A stretch of DNA of 64,000 nt from Tychonema sp. LEGE 07203. Lineage in GTDB: Bacteria; Cyanobacteriota; Cyanobacteriia; Cyanobacteriales; Microcoleaceae. Location: assembly GCF_015207285.1 (NCBI RefSeq), contig NZ_JADEXD010000005.1:1-64000 (forward strand), written 5' to 3'. The notes under the pieces are model-generated. The model had not been told where the DNA came from. It saw only the letters and a list, made by a program, of their open reading frames with translations, and ran no database searches. Shown piece after piece: positions 28,071-36,340 of the stretch (positions are counted from its first letter, which is position 1; each line of letters starts with the position of its first letter). The translations under genes were made by a program, and so were the position numbers.

Positions 28071-29573
28071 ATGACTGTAAATACAATCCCCCAAGAATTA
28101 CTGACAGAGATATCCCAAATGTTGACAGCGACATTATTTAAAATAGGAGATAATCCTGTATCGCTGCGGTCAATTGTAGAACTGATAATATTGTTCGTGG
28201 CTGTCATCGTCATCTCGCAATATTTTACGGACTTTCTTAGGGAAAGTTTGCTCGTCAAACTGGGAATCGACGAGGGAAACCGGGAAGCAATCGCCGTCAT
28301 TTTGCGCTATTTAATAGTAGCTTTGGGAGCGATCTGCGCCATCCAAAGCATCGGATTTGACCTCGCTTCTTTTGCAGTAGTTGCAGGGGGACTGGGAGTC
28401 GGCATTGGCTTCGGAATTCAGGATTTAACCACAAATTTTGTCAGCGGTTTAACCCTGCTTTTAGACAGACCTGTGAAAGTAGGAGACTTTGTGGAATTAG
28501 AAGGATTGATGGGAATAGTCAAAAAAATATCGATTCGCTCGACCATTATCATCACCAATGATGATTCCAGCGTCATCGTTCCTAATAGCAAAATAATTAG
28601 CAAAAAAATTATTAACTGGAGTTACGAAAATGCTCTGCTCTGTCTGCGAGTTCCCATAGAAGTAGCTGAGAACAGTAACCCGTTATTGGTGACAGAAACT
28701 CTATTAAATATTGCTTATGGTGAAGCTGGGGTTTTGTACGAACCGAATCCGAAAGTATTGTTTGTTGAGTTTGGCGAAGATAGTTTTAAATTTGAACTTT
28801 TAGTTTGGACAGACAGGCCGACTGAAAGAGAAGTAATTAAAAGTTCTTTAAATTTTGCAATTGAGTACAATTTCCGGCAGCAGGGAATAGAATTTCCTTT
28901 GAATGACCGAGACTTGTATTTGCGAAATCCCGAAGTTTTGCTGTCAATGTTCGAGCCAAATAAAACAGCAGTTTACACCAATCACCGTTTGCCTAAAAAC
29001 GACCAAAAACCTCCTGTTTTGGTAGCAGAAGAAGTAAAAAAGCAATCGTCGCTTAGCTCTTTGCTGCGAGAGGTGGAATACTTTGAACATCTGACGGATC
29101 TAGAATTGCGGCAATTGATTGAAGTTGGATACCGCCAACGCCTGCAACCGCAAGAATTTTTATTTCACGAAAACGATCCGGGAGATGCTTTTTACCTGAT
29201 TCTTTCCGGTGCGGTGGAAGTTTTTGTAGAAGCTATCGACAAACACCTGAACAACCTCGGTGCAGGTCAGTTTTTTGGGGAACTTTCTTTGATGTTGGGA
29301 ATACCCAGAACTGCTTCGGTGAGAGCTTTGGAAGAAACAATTTTGTTTGCGATCAATAAAGAAGGTTTCCAGAAAGTTTTAAGTGAAAGACCGGATTTAT
29401 ACGAACAGATTATTAAAGAGATAGTCAAACACAAAGAAGAGTTAAGCGAGAGACAGCAACTGTTGCGAGAAATGGAATTGGTAGAGGCAGCAGAAGATGA
29501 TGAAAATCCTGTAGATTGGGTGAGAAAGCGGCTGAAAGATTTATTTGGTGTTGAAGAAACAGAAAATAGCTGA
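28071..29573 (+). CDS. MscS-family channel with cyclic-nucleotide-binding domain
   Basis: 500 residues from the ATG at 28071; a TTG at 28062 is an alternative. Transmembrane helices lie at about 30-55, 78-100 and 105-130; the pore/beta segment has FAVVAGGLGVGIGFGIQDL, FVSGLTLLLDRPVKVGDFVE and VPNSKIISKKIINWSY, all classical MscS. A C-terminal cNMP-binding cassette (about 335-450) has FHENDPGDAFYLILSGAVEV and FFGELSLMLGIPRTASVRA, with the conserved Glu and Arg of the phosphate-binding cassette. It probably couples turgor release to cAMP or cGMP. A coiled tail follows. Confidence 0.92.
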   Translation: MTVNTIPQELLTEISQMLTATLFKIGDNPVSLRSIVELIILFVAVIVISQYFTDFLRESLLVKLGIDEGNREAIAVILRYLIVALGAICAIQSIGFDLASFAVVAGGLGVGIGFGIQDLTTNFVSGLTLLLDRPVKVGDFVELEGLMGIVKKISIRSTIIITNDDSSVIVPNSKIISKKIINWSYENALLCLRVPIEVAENSNPLLVTETLLNIAYGEAGVLYEPNPKVLFVEFGEDSFKFELLVWTDRPTEREVIKSSLNFAIEYNFRQQGIEFPLNDRDLYLRNPEVLLSMFEPNKTAVYTNHRLPKNDQKPPVLVAEEVKKQSSLSSLLREVEYFEHLTDLELRQLIEVGYRQRLQPQEFLFHENDPGDAFYLILSGAVEVFVEAIDKHLNNLGAGQFFGELSLMLGIPRTASVRALEETILFAINKEGFQKVLSERPDLYEQIIKEIVKHKEELSERQQLLREMELVEAAEDDENPVDWVRKRLKDLFGVEETENS

Positions 29574-29579
29574 ATTAAT

Positions 29580-29695
29580 AAGCTGTCGCGCAAATAAACA
29601 TTGCATATTAAGGGCGGGCTCTCGTGCCCAACCCCTACTCCCCACGCATTGTGAAGATTGTTTTTTACATAAAATTTAAATGCCGCAACAGCTTA
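29580..29695. mobile_element. Family A MITE-like repeat, copy 2
   Basis: AAGCTGTCGCGCAAATAAAC to ATTTAAATGCCGCAACAGCTTA. It starts seven bases after the channel stop codon. Interior GGGCGGGCTCTCGTGCCCAA and CCCCACGCATTGTGAAG is shared, in the other orientation, with 53696-53809. Confidence 0.85.
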
Positions 29696-29836
29696 GGATC
29701 GAAAACTCAATAACTTAAACAACTCCTACAGTCCTCTCTCCTGTAAGTTGCAAGAAAGAAGGAGGCTCTTCGGATCCCCAAAAGCATTACCAGGCTCTTC
29801 CTGGTAACGAGCAAATTTAAATGCCACAACAGCTTA
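29693..29836. mobile_element. Family D repeat, copy 2, followed by a second family A end
   Basis: TTAGGATCGAAAACTCAATA to CTGGTAACGAG is the reverse complement of the family D copy at 19345-19463. Immediately after, AAATTTAAATGCCACAACAGCTTA repeats the right end of family A, so the D element appears to have inserted in or next to an A element with its end duplicated. The rest of 29574-29885 contains a single AAACCCGGTTTCTG motif. Confidence 0.75.
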
Positions 29837-29885
29837 TTACTAGAGATTTTTGTGAAAAACCCGGTTTCTGCTTTCCCGGAATTTT

Positions 29886-30863
29886 TTAATTGCTAGCTGC
29901 CAATCCTTGGCGGTAAATTCCCAAATTTTGCAGGTACATTTGTTCGAGTTTGGGCATCGACGATTCTACGGAACCGCCAAAACGCCGAAAAGAAGGCCAG
30001 ATGTAAGCGAGTTTTCTTACTGCTGACTCCAATCTACCAGCTTCTATATCTTCTAAGGCACCTTTTTCTCGGATTAACTCTACAGCTACCAGGTCTTGAT
30101 TTTGGGGGCTGAAATCGGTGATGCTGAATTTTTTGGCGAATCTGTCCCAGGTTGTGCTGAGAAACTGATAGCGTCCTGCAGCGTCGGAACAAAGCTTTTT
30201 GCCGTAGCGGCGGCCGCATTTCATTTCCCTGGGATGGTCGCTGAAACTGACAAATGTGCTGCCCGTGTACTGGGTGCGGTAGCCGTCGGGGCTAGCGGTG
30301 CCTTCGGCGGCGGCGATGGTGTCGAGAAATGCTTTGAGCCGATCGCGCTCAATGTTATGCTCTGCTTTGTCTGGTGAGTCGATAGGTGCAACGAAGGGCC
30401 GGCGTTTCGGAGGCTGCGAGATTTCTGCCGAGACAGTTTGTCCCCACAGTTTCGGAGTCATTCTACCCAAAAAAAACGACACGCAGATGCACAAACTCCA
30501 CGAGACTTTAAAGGGGAGCCGTTTTGACTGCTTGCTGCGCTGTCGCACCGGCCACCCCTGCGGGGGCAAGGTTGCGGGCAAGATTTCCGTTTGCTGGCCG
30601 AAGGCGAACAGCGATTTGAGTGCTAGCAAGGTTTGCTTGTAGAAACGGGGTGCAACTTGGCGGGCCCTCATGGCTGCTGCGAAAGTCTTGACATCTGTCA
30701 GGGTCACTTCTGCTAGCGGTTTTTCTACAAACAGCCGAAAACTGTTGGCCGCTTGCCAGCTAAAGCGCTTGCTGCGGGGGGATTTTTGCTTCACCCACAG
30801 GCGAATTAGCTGGATGTCGTCTATGGGTTGCAGATGGCTGCCCCGATTTTCTGGTGCGTACAA
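29886..30863 (-). CDS. Integrase-SAM-like domain fused through a membrane segment to a GH104 (lambda-R-like) lysozyme
   Basis: 325 residues in three parts. Residues about 14-95 match the N-terminal core-binding (SAM-like) domain of tyrosine recombinases: SWQAANSFRLFVEKPLAEVT and LTDVKTFAAAMRARQVAP, then LLALKSLFAFGQQT. No recombinase catalytic domain follows. Residues about 119-134 (KVSWSLCICVSFFLGR) after a basic stretch form a single membrane anchor. Residues 170-318 resemble phage lambda endolysin R and GH104 transglycosylases: IAAAEGT (Glu187 expected catalytic), FVSFSDHPREM, AGRYQFLSTTWDRF and DFSPQNQDLVAVELI. If inserted as a type II protein, the peptidoglycan-cleaving part would be periplasmic and the SAM-like part cytoplasmic. 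It is not flanked by phage genes. Confidence 0.85.
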   Translation of the reverse strand: MYAPENRGSHLQPIDDIQLIRLWVKQKSPRSKRFSWQAANSFRLFVEKPLAEVTLTDVKTFAAAMRARQVAPRFYKQTLLALKSLFAFGQQTEILPATLPPQGWPVRQRSKQSKRLPFKVSWSLCICVSFFLGRMTPKLWGQTVSAEISQPPKRRPFVAPIDSPDKAEHNIERDRLKAFLDTIAAAEGTASPDGYRTQYTGSTFVSFSDHPREMKCGRRYGKKLCSDAAGRYQFLSTTWDRFAKKFSITDFSPQNQDLVAVELIREKGALEDIEAGRLESAVRKLAYIWPSFRRFGGSVESSMPKLEQMYLQNLGIYRQGLAASN

Positions 30864-30968
30864 GACTACCTCCTGATATCAATCTTTCTAGTTGAAGGTT
30901 CCCAGTTAGAACGGTTGAGAGGGACAGGGATCGAGGGAAACTGGCTTTAACCATATTAAGTGATACTA

Positions 30969-32234
30969 CTAAGCGCTCACCGGGTCAAGTTCAACGGCAG
31001 ATTGTTCGAGCAGTTGATTGTAAAGTTGACTTAGTTGGGAGGCGATACCGTCCCAACTAAAATAGCTTTGGACGCGCACTCTGCCTGCTTGTCCGAGTTG
31101 CTGGCGCCATACTGAGTCAACTAACAGGCGATCGATCGCACCGGCAAACACTACTTCATTTTTCGGGGGTGCCAGCAAACCGGTTTCTCGCGGCACTACG
31201 GTATATTTCAGTCCTCCCACGTCCGAGGCGACTACGGGCGTGCCGCAGGCCATCGCTTCAACGGCGACTAAACCGAAGGGTTCGTAGTGGCTGGGAACGA
31301 CGCAGACATCGGCGGCGGCGTAGTAGGCGGGGAGAATCTCTCGGCTCAAGCTGCCGGGAAAACTGGTAATGTCGCTCAAGCCTAATTCTTCAACGATGCT
31401 GCCGATCCGATCGCGTTCTTTACCGTCGCTTTCGCCCACGCGCCAGCCGCCGCCGACGATTAGTTTTAAATCAGCTTTTCGCAGGGCTGACAGACTGACG
31501 GCGCGGACTAAGGTTTCGATGCCCTTGCGGGGGTCGAAACGGCCGACGTACAGCACGACTTTGGTTTCGGGGGCTATGCCTAACTGGCGGCGGGCGGCCG
31601 ATCGCCCGATCGAGCCGAACTGCTGAATGTCGGTACCGCAGGGAATGATGTCAATGTTGCCTTTTGAGGAAACCAAAGACCTCATGTGTTCTTTTTCTTG
31701 GGGACTGGTAGCCACGACGCAATCGGCTGTTTCCAAAACTGCTTTTTCGACTTGCAGCCTGGTTTTGGCAATCATCGGAATTGTCGAAACCGACTTGTAT
31801 TTAACTGCTGCTAAAGAATGATAAGTATGAACTTGCTGCAAGGGTTGCGATTTTTTCAACTCCATTCCTACCCAAGAAGACAGCCAGTAATTCGTGTGAA
31901 CTAAGGGATATTGAAAGCCTGACTCTAATTGAAACTTCTGAAATTCGCGAACAAATATCGGCAAATATCCGTAAACTTCGTCGCGGGGAATAAATTCTTG
32001 AGGCCCCGCTACTAGGCGAATTGTCCGGCAATTGCTGCTGTGCTGTACAATTCTTGCTTGTTGCCGATCGGATGAGCGGGTGAACATATCAACTTGCCAC
32101 CCCTGTTTCGCCAAAGCTTCCCCTACTTGACGCACGTAAACATTTTGGCCGCCCGCTTCTTCTTTGCCAATTTCCACTGCGGGGTCTCCGTGTACGGAGA
32201 TCAGGGCGATAGGTTTTTTAGTTAATGAAATCAT
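30969..32234 (-). CDS. Family 4 glycosyltransferase (sucrose-synthase/SPS-like GT-B)
   Basis: 421 residues. The N-terminal half has ISVHGDPAVEIGKEEAGGQN, the start pattern of the sucrose-phosphate-synthase-like group, and VHTNYWLSSWVG; the C-terminal half has VVLYVGRFDPRKGIETLV and the GT4 donor-site EX7E motif in VPSHYEPFGLVAVEAMACG. It transfers a glycosyl group from an NDP-sugar with retention, in the cytosol. The substrate cannot be fixed: it lacks the phosphatase domain of full SPS, and a role in glycolipid or exopolysaccharide synthesis is as likely. It precedes the lysozyme-fusion gene by 105 bp on the same strand. Confidence 0.87.
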   Translation of the reverse strand: MISLTKKPIALISVHGDPAVEIGKEEAGGQNVYVRQVGEALAKQGWQVDMFTRSSDRQQARIVQHSSNCRTIRLVAGPQEFIPRDEVYGYLPIFVREFQKFQLESGFQYPLVHTNYWLSSWVGMELKKSQPLQQVHTYHSLAAVKYKSVSTIPMIAKTRLQVEKAVLETADCVVATSPQEKEHMRSLVSSKGNIDIIPCGTDIQQFGSIGRSAARRQLGIAPETKVVLYVGRFDPRKGIETLVRAVSLSALRKADLKLIVGGGWRVGESDGKERDRIGSIVEELGLSDITSFPGSLSREILPAYYAAADVCVVPSHYEPFGLVAVEAMACGTPVVASDVGGLKYTVVPRETGLLAPPKNEVVFAGAIDRLLVDSVWRQQLGQAGRVRVQSYFSWDGIASQLSQLYNQLLEQSAVELDPVSA

Positions 32235-32795
32235 GATTGTTTACCAAAACATTAAAAAAAAACTGGCAGTATGCTGAAAGTGGGATTTTGGCTACTGCAC
32301 TGGGAATGGAAGGTAAGTGCTAATTTTTATTAAAGTCAAAATGCGCGATCGATAAATCAGCCTTCAGGGATAAATTTCCGGCTAAATTTGAAATACGAGT
32401 TCCTTCTGCTGACAGAGACCAGCAGCAGCTAAAATTTTCGATAATCTAAATGGAAATAAACCGCGATGAAATAAATTATCCGGTTTAGGGAGGCGATCTA
32501 ACTCAAACCTGCTTTCAGCTTGTGGTTGGAGATACTCTGGTCATTCGGAGGTCGGATTTTTAACCGCAATAAATAGGTAGGAATTTCCAGAAAGCAGAAG
32601 TAAATCGTCCCCAAGACAGAATGTTAAAGGGCGATCGAAAAAAAGCAAAATTGCTTTCAAAAAAACAACCCTTCCGCCTTCCTGCTTCCCTCAACGGCAC
32701 TCCGTTAAATCGCGTACATTGTTCTTTCGCAGAACTTCCTGCTTTTGCCAAACCAAGGGCTGTAGCTTAACCTCAAATTTTGGCTTTGTCTGTTG
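32235..32795. other. Gene-free intergenic region
   Basis: 561 bp between minus-strand genes. The short frame at 32560-32751 on the minus strand has no protein-like composition or ribosome site. No recognised RNA, repeat or motif. Confidence 0.5.
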
Positions 32796-33731
32796 CTAGG
32801 AATTTTTCCGATTTTTGGGTGGTTTGGATTCCCCGTTGTCGCTGGTGAGGAAATTGTTTCGCGAACTCCGCATTTTGGAACCGTATCGGTTAGCCCAAAC
32901 TTGAGTGAATTCCGCGCCTAAGAACAGAATTTGAGCGGAATAATTAATCCAAAGCAGGATAATCACGAAGGAACCCGCAGCACCGTAGGTAGAGGCAATA
33001 CCGCTACCTCCGAGGTAAGCTCCAATTACGGATTTGCCGATCGTAAACAGCATGGAGGTAATGGATGCACCGATCCAAACATCATTCCAGGCAAGCTCGA
33101 CATCGGGCAAGAGTTTGTAAATTAAGGCAAAAAGCATCGTGACTACGCCGAAGGAGAGAGCAAAGTCCACAATTTGCCAAATGCCAACCGGTAACTGCAG
33201 CACGCCGTTCAACCAAGAGCTGATAGCTGCTAAAACGGCGCTAATTACTAAAGATACTAGCAACAGAAACCCTATGCCTAAAATCATCGCAAAAGACAAT
33301 ACGCGGTCTTGCAGAAATCCCCAAATGCCTCGTCCGGGAGGTGGCGAAACATTCCAAATAGTATTGAGGGCATCTTTGAGATTAGTAAACACGTTGGAAG
33401 CGCCCCACAAGAGTGTAGCGATACCGACTAAAGTAGCGATCATTCCCGACTTGGGTTCGGAGACTCTGATGATGAGTTGTTGGACGGTTTGGGCGCCATC
33501 TTTGCCGATCAAACTTTGGAGTTGGGCGACGATTTGACCTCGAGCTGCGTCTTCACCGAAGACTAAACCGACGATCGCAATTACGATAATTAGCAGCGGG
33601 GCGAGGGAGAAGACTGTGTAATAGGCTAGGGCAGCGGCTAGGGTTGGGGCTTTGTCTTTTTGCCATTGAGTAAAAGTTTCTTTGAGCAGCGATATGATTG
33701 ATTTTAAGTTCACGGCTTTTGGTTCCGTCAT
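32796..33731 (-). CDS. YihY/BrkB-family inner-membrane protein
   Basis: 311 residues with about six transmembrane helices. TFTQWQKDKAPTLAAALAYY is the family-typical N-terminal helix, followed by TVFSLAPLLIIVIAIVGLVF, WGASNVFTNLKDALNTIW and GSFVIILLWINYSAQILFLG. The YihY/BrkB family (once misnamed as RNase BN) has no settled biochemical function; members are linked to envelope transport. The C-terminal 35 residues are basic and cytosolic. It faces the divergent gene at 33837, so the promoters share about 105 bp that contains an AGAT microsatellite. Confidence 0.9.
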   Translation of the reverse strand: MTEPKAVNLKSIISLLKETFTQWQKDKAPTLAAALAYYTVFSLAPLLIIVIAIVGLVFGEDAARGQIVAQLQSLIGKDGAQTVQQLIIRVSEPKSGMIATLVGIATLLWGASNVFTNLKDALNTIWNVSPPPGRGIWGFLQDRVLSFAMILGIGFLLLVSLVISAVLAAISSWLNGVLQLPVGIWQIVDFALSFGVVTMLFALIYKLLPDVELAWNDVWIGASITSMLFTIGKSVIGAYLGGSGIASTYGAAGSFVIILLWINYSAQILFLGAEFTQVWANRYGSKMRSSRNNFLTSDNGESKPPKNRKNS

Positions 33732-33785
33732 ATTTAGCGTTTACGAAAAGATTATAATAGGTGAGGAGTTTTTTAGCGCCGGCCA

Positions 33786-33809
33786 CAAGATAGATAGATA
33801 GATAGATCG
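33786..33809. repeat. AGAT tetranucleotide microsatellite
   Basis: AGATAGATAGATAGATAGAT lies in the divergent promoter region between the BrkB-type gene and the hypothetical membrane protein. Slipped-strand changes here could alter promoter spacing. Confidence 0.85.
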
Positions 33810-33836
33810 AGCAAGCAAATTCTGAAAATTACTTTT

Positions 33837-34937
33837 ATGTTAGATTCCAACACAACTGTTAACAGCACCGATGTCAAATCGCCCAAAAAAGCAATTTCTT
33901 GGGCAAAACTGAGCGCGTTAGTAGCAGCCGTCAATTTTTCCTTGGTGATTTTTCATTTTAGTTACCCGCAGTTGCGGCCTGTTTATCAGAGCTATTTTCC
34001 GGGTTTAGTGAAAATTTACGACCCGATTAAAGGTATTGATTCGGGTTTTCCCAATCCCGAATACTTGCAAGCGGCTGACCAGTTTTGGCGAATAGATGCG
34101 TTTTTTATCGGGTTTTTTTGGGCGGAATTTTTGATAAAAAGTCTGTTCCATACCCGCCGCAAACCGGGGGTAAGTTGGTTGGATTTTGTGCTGAGGCGCT
34201 GGTACGAGGTGTTTTTGCTGATTCCGATTTGGCAGGGGTGGCGGATTCTGCCGGTATTGGTGCGGCTGCACAAGTCGGGTTTGGTGAATTTAGACCGCGC
34301 CGTTGCTCAAATTACCTACGAACCGGTGGCTTATTTAGCTGATACGATGTCGGAATACATGATGGTGCGGTTTATCAATCAAGCTCAAAGTTCGATCGAA
34401 CAGGGCAACGCGGCGCAGGTACTGCTGGACCCGCAGCAGCCCTACCTTCACGTCAATCAGGAAAATACGATCGAACGAATTACCAAGCGGATTTTGGATC
34501 TGACAATTTACAAAGTTTTGCCGCAGGTGCAACCGGGTTTAGAAGAATTGCTGCACCACAATTTGGAGGCTACAATCAAAAAGTCGGATTTTTATCAACT
34601 CTTGCAAACTTTCTCTCCGATTAATATTTTGCCTCAAGAAATGACCGAACAGCTAGCAAATTATTTGGCTCAAACTGCGGTTGATGTGGTAGCAACTACT
34701 TACGAGGACGACAAAGGGCGAAAAATTATCGATAATTTCAATGAAGAATTTAATCAAAGTTTGCGGCGGGAATTGCAAGATGAGAAAACTCTGGGCGAAT
34801 TGCAGTCGCTGCTGTCGGATTTGTTGGAAGAAGTGAAGTTGAATTACATTGAAGGCGGGTTGAAGTCCGATCCGGAGCAAACTTTTACTGAAATTAAATC
34901 GTTGCGGGAAGTAAGGGAGAGTCGATCGAGCAATTAG
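33837..34937 (+). CDS. Hypothetical membrane protein with long cytosolic C-terminus
   Basis: 366 residues. Hydrophobic segments at about 20-42 (WAKLSALVAAVNFSLVIFHF), 86-105 (RIDAFFIGFFWAEFLIKSLF) and 118-138 suggest a membrane-embedded N-terminal half, resembling in layout the voltage-sensor region of small ion channels, but I cannot see a charged S4 helix or a selectivity filter. Residues 160-350 are helical and acidic (DLLEEVKLNYIEGG near the end). I do not recognise a family with confidence. The start ATG at 33837 is well placed and no upstream alternative exists. Confidence 0.75.
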   Translation: MLDSNTTVNSTDVKSPKKAISWAKLSALVAAVNFSLVIFHFSYPQLRPVYQSYFPGLVKIYDPIKGIDSGFPNPEYLQAADQFWRIDAFFIGFFWAEFLIKSLFHTRRKPGVSWLDFVLRRWYEVFLLIPIWQGWRILPVLVRLHKSGLVNLDRAVAQITYEPVAYLADTMSEYMMVRFINQAQSSIEQGNAAQVLLDPQQPYLHVNQENTIERITKRILDLTIYKVLPQVQPGLEELLHHNLEATIKKSDFYQLLQTFSPINILPQEMTEQLANYLAQTAVDVVATTYEDDKGRKIIDNFNEEFNQSLRRELQDEKTLGELQSLLSDLLEEVKLNYIEGGLKSDPEQTFTEIKSLREVRESRSSN

Positions 34938-34985
34938 TTTCGGGTTTGTGAATTGAATTCTTTTATTCCTTCTTCCTTGCTTGCG

Positions 34986-35420
34986 ATGACTCAAATTCAT
35001 GTTGCGATCGCCATTTTATACCGAGACGGCAAGTTTCTCTGCCAGTTGCGGGACGACATTCCTGATATCAGATATCCCGGACATTGGGCTTTGTTTGGCG
35101 GACACTTGGAGGCGGGAGAAACTGCGGAAGTGGCTGTGTTGCGGGAATTAGTAGAGGAAATTGGCTGGGCTCCTGCAAGTGTTTCTGTTTTCTGTTGCGA
35201 TGTCGAAGCAGATGTTGTTCGCCATGTTTTTCACTCACAACTTAGCGCGGATGTCAAGGATTTAGTTTTGCTTGAAGGTTGGGATATGCAGTTGTTGACT
35301 GCCGGGGATATTCGGGCTGGTAAATGTTATTCTCAAAAGTCTGGAGATGTGCGACCTTTGGGCAGTGCTCACCAGCGTATTTTATTGAGTTTTATTGATG
35401 CTAATCTGTCGCGCCAATAA
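34986..35420 (+). CDS. Nudix hydrolase
   Basis: 144 residues from the ATG at 34986, which places MTQIHVAIAILYRDGKFLC at the N-terminus; an upstream ATG at 34953 adds only MNSFIPSSLLA. The Nudix box GHLEAGETAEVAVLRELVEE, then IGW, is complete, with the Mg2+-binding REXXEE. It cleaves nucleoside diphosphates linked to another moiety; the substrate is unknown. The last residues (LSRQ) and the TAA lie inside the family A repeat that starts at 35404, so the repeat has probably replaced the original C-terminus. Confidence 0.9.
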   Translation: MTQIHVAIAILYRDGKFLCQLRDDIPDIRYPGHWALFGGHLEAGETAEVAVLRELVEEIGWAPASVSVFCCDVEADVVRHVFHSQLSADVKDLVLLEGWDMQLLTAGDIRAGKCYSQKSGDVRPLGSAHQRILLSFIDANLSRQ

Positions 35421-35518
35421 ACATTGCATGTTAAGGGCGATACTCAAAGCCCAACCCCTACTCCCCACGCATTGTGAAGATTGTTTTTTACATCAAATTT
35501 AAATGCCCCAACAGGTTA
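35404..35518. mobile_element. Family A MITE-like repeat, copy 3, overlapping the Nudix stop codon
   Basis: TCTGTCGCGCCAATAAACAT to CAAATTTAAATGCCCCAACAGGTTA. Very similar to 29580-29695 and in the same orientation. Its TAA at 35418-35420 is the stop codon of the Nudix gene. Confidence 0.85.
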
Positions 35519-35555
35519 TGTCAGGGCAAAAACTCAATCCACAACAGATTAATCA

Positions 35556-35577
35556 TCGGGTGCAGCCCTGCACCCTA
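35556..35577. terminator. Hairpin between convergent Nudix and leuD genes
   Basis: GGGTGCAG, CC, CTGCACCC forms a perfect 8-bp GC-rich stem between convergent genes; no strong T-run follows on either strand. Confidence 0.45.
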
Positions 35578-35606
35578 GCATTGCTAGATTGCAGGGGTTT
35601 TACCAG

Positions 35607-36155
35607 TTAAGATCGAGCGGCAATCATTCCCGTTTGGCGTGCGTAGGCAAACAGCCCTCCGGCATCAATCACTGGCCCGACATCTCCTAAAGGCTTGAGG
35701 GAGTACGTGAGGTTTTGAGTGTGGTTGATAATTCGATCGCCCGCAAAGTCGATCGTCACTTCTTGACCTGTTACAAATAAATCGCACAGCCGATCGACCG
35801 ATTCGATCGGGTACAATTCACCAGTAGCCGAGCAATTGCGAAAGAAAATCCGCGCGTAAGACAAAGCCACCACGGCTTTCACGCCCGCAGCCCCCAGAGC
35901 GATCGGAGCGTGCTCGCGCGAAGAACCGCAACCAAAATTTTCGCCAGCAATTATAATCGGATACTGGGTTTTGATTTCGCCTGCTTCGATAAACTTGCCG
36001 TAGCGATCGGGCAACCCAATCATCGCATAACTGCCTAGTTTCTCGTACTCGTCCGGCTTTGAGGGAACCAGGGTCAGGTATTCGGCAGGGATAATTTGAT
36101 CTGTATCGATGTTGTCGTCTAAAACAAAAATTTTACCGCTAATTACTTTACCCAT
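35607..36155 (-). CDS. leuD: 3-isopropylmalate dehydratase small subunit
   Basis: 182 residues, the aconitase swivel domain. VISGKIFVLDDNIDTDQIIP at the start and GENFGCGSSREHAPIALG (substrate-carboxylate-binding loop with the key Ser-Arg) are diagnostic; RIFFRNCSATGELYPIE and SLKPLGDVGPVIDAGG follow. With LeuC it isomerises 2- to 3-isopropylmalate in leucine synthesis. Of the two small-subunit types, the short length and the IDTDQIIPAEYLT block fit the type common in cyanobacteria and archaea. leuC is not next to it in this window. Homoaconitase-type activity cannot be excluded. AAAGGAAA upstream is a possible ribosome site. Confidence 0.92.
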   Translation of the reverse strand: MGKVISGKIFVLDDNIDTDQIIPAEYLTLVPSKPDEYEKLGSYAMIGLPDRYGKFIEAGEIKTQYPIIIAGENFGCGSSREHAPIALGAAGVKAVVALSYARIFFRNCSATGELYPIESVDRLCDLFVTGQEVTIDFAGDRIINHTQNLTYSLKPLGDVGPVIDAGGLFAYARQTGMIAARS

Positions 36156-36340
36156 AGTTTATTTATTTCCTTTTGGCGGGAGTTCGGAGGCTGTGCTGAT
36201 AGTTTTAAGTGCGATCGGTATGCAAAATTTGCACCAGTTCATTTTAACCTGGCAGCGCCAGTGATAACCTGTAGAAGTAAAAATTAGATCCGAGACTTTG
36301 GGTTGTAAATATACAGATTGCTAAGCGTCAAGATAGTTTT

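Noticed and set aside
29886-30863. Prophage lysis cassette
   Set aside because: The lysozyme part is phage-like, but no holin, spanin, capsid or terminase gene is nearby and the protein is a membrane-anchored fusion.
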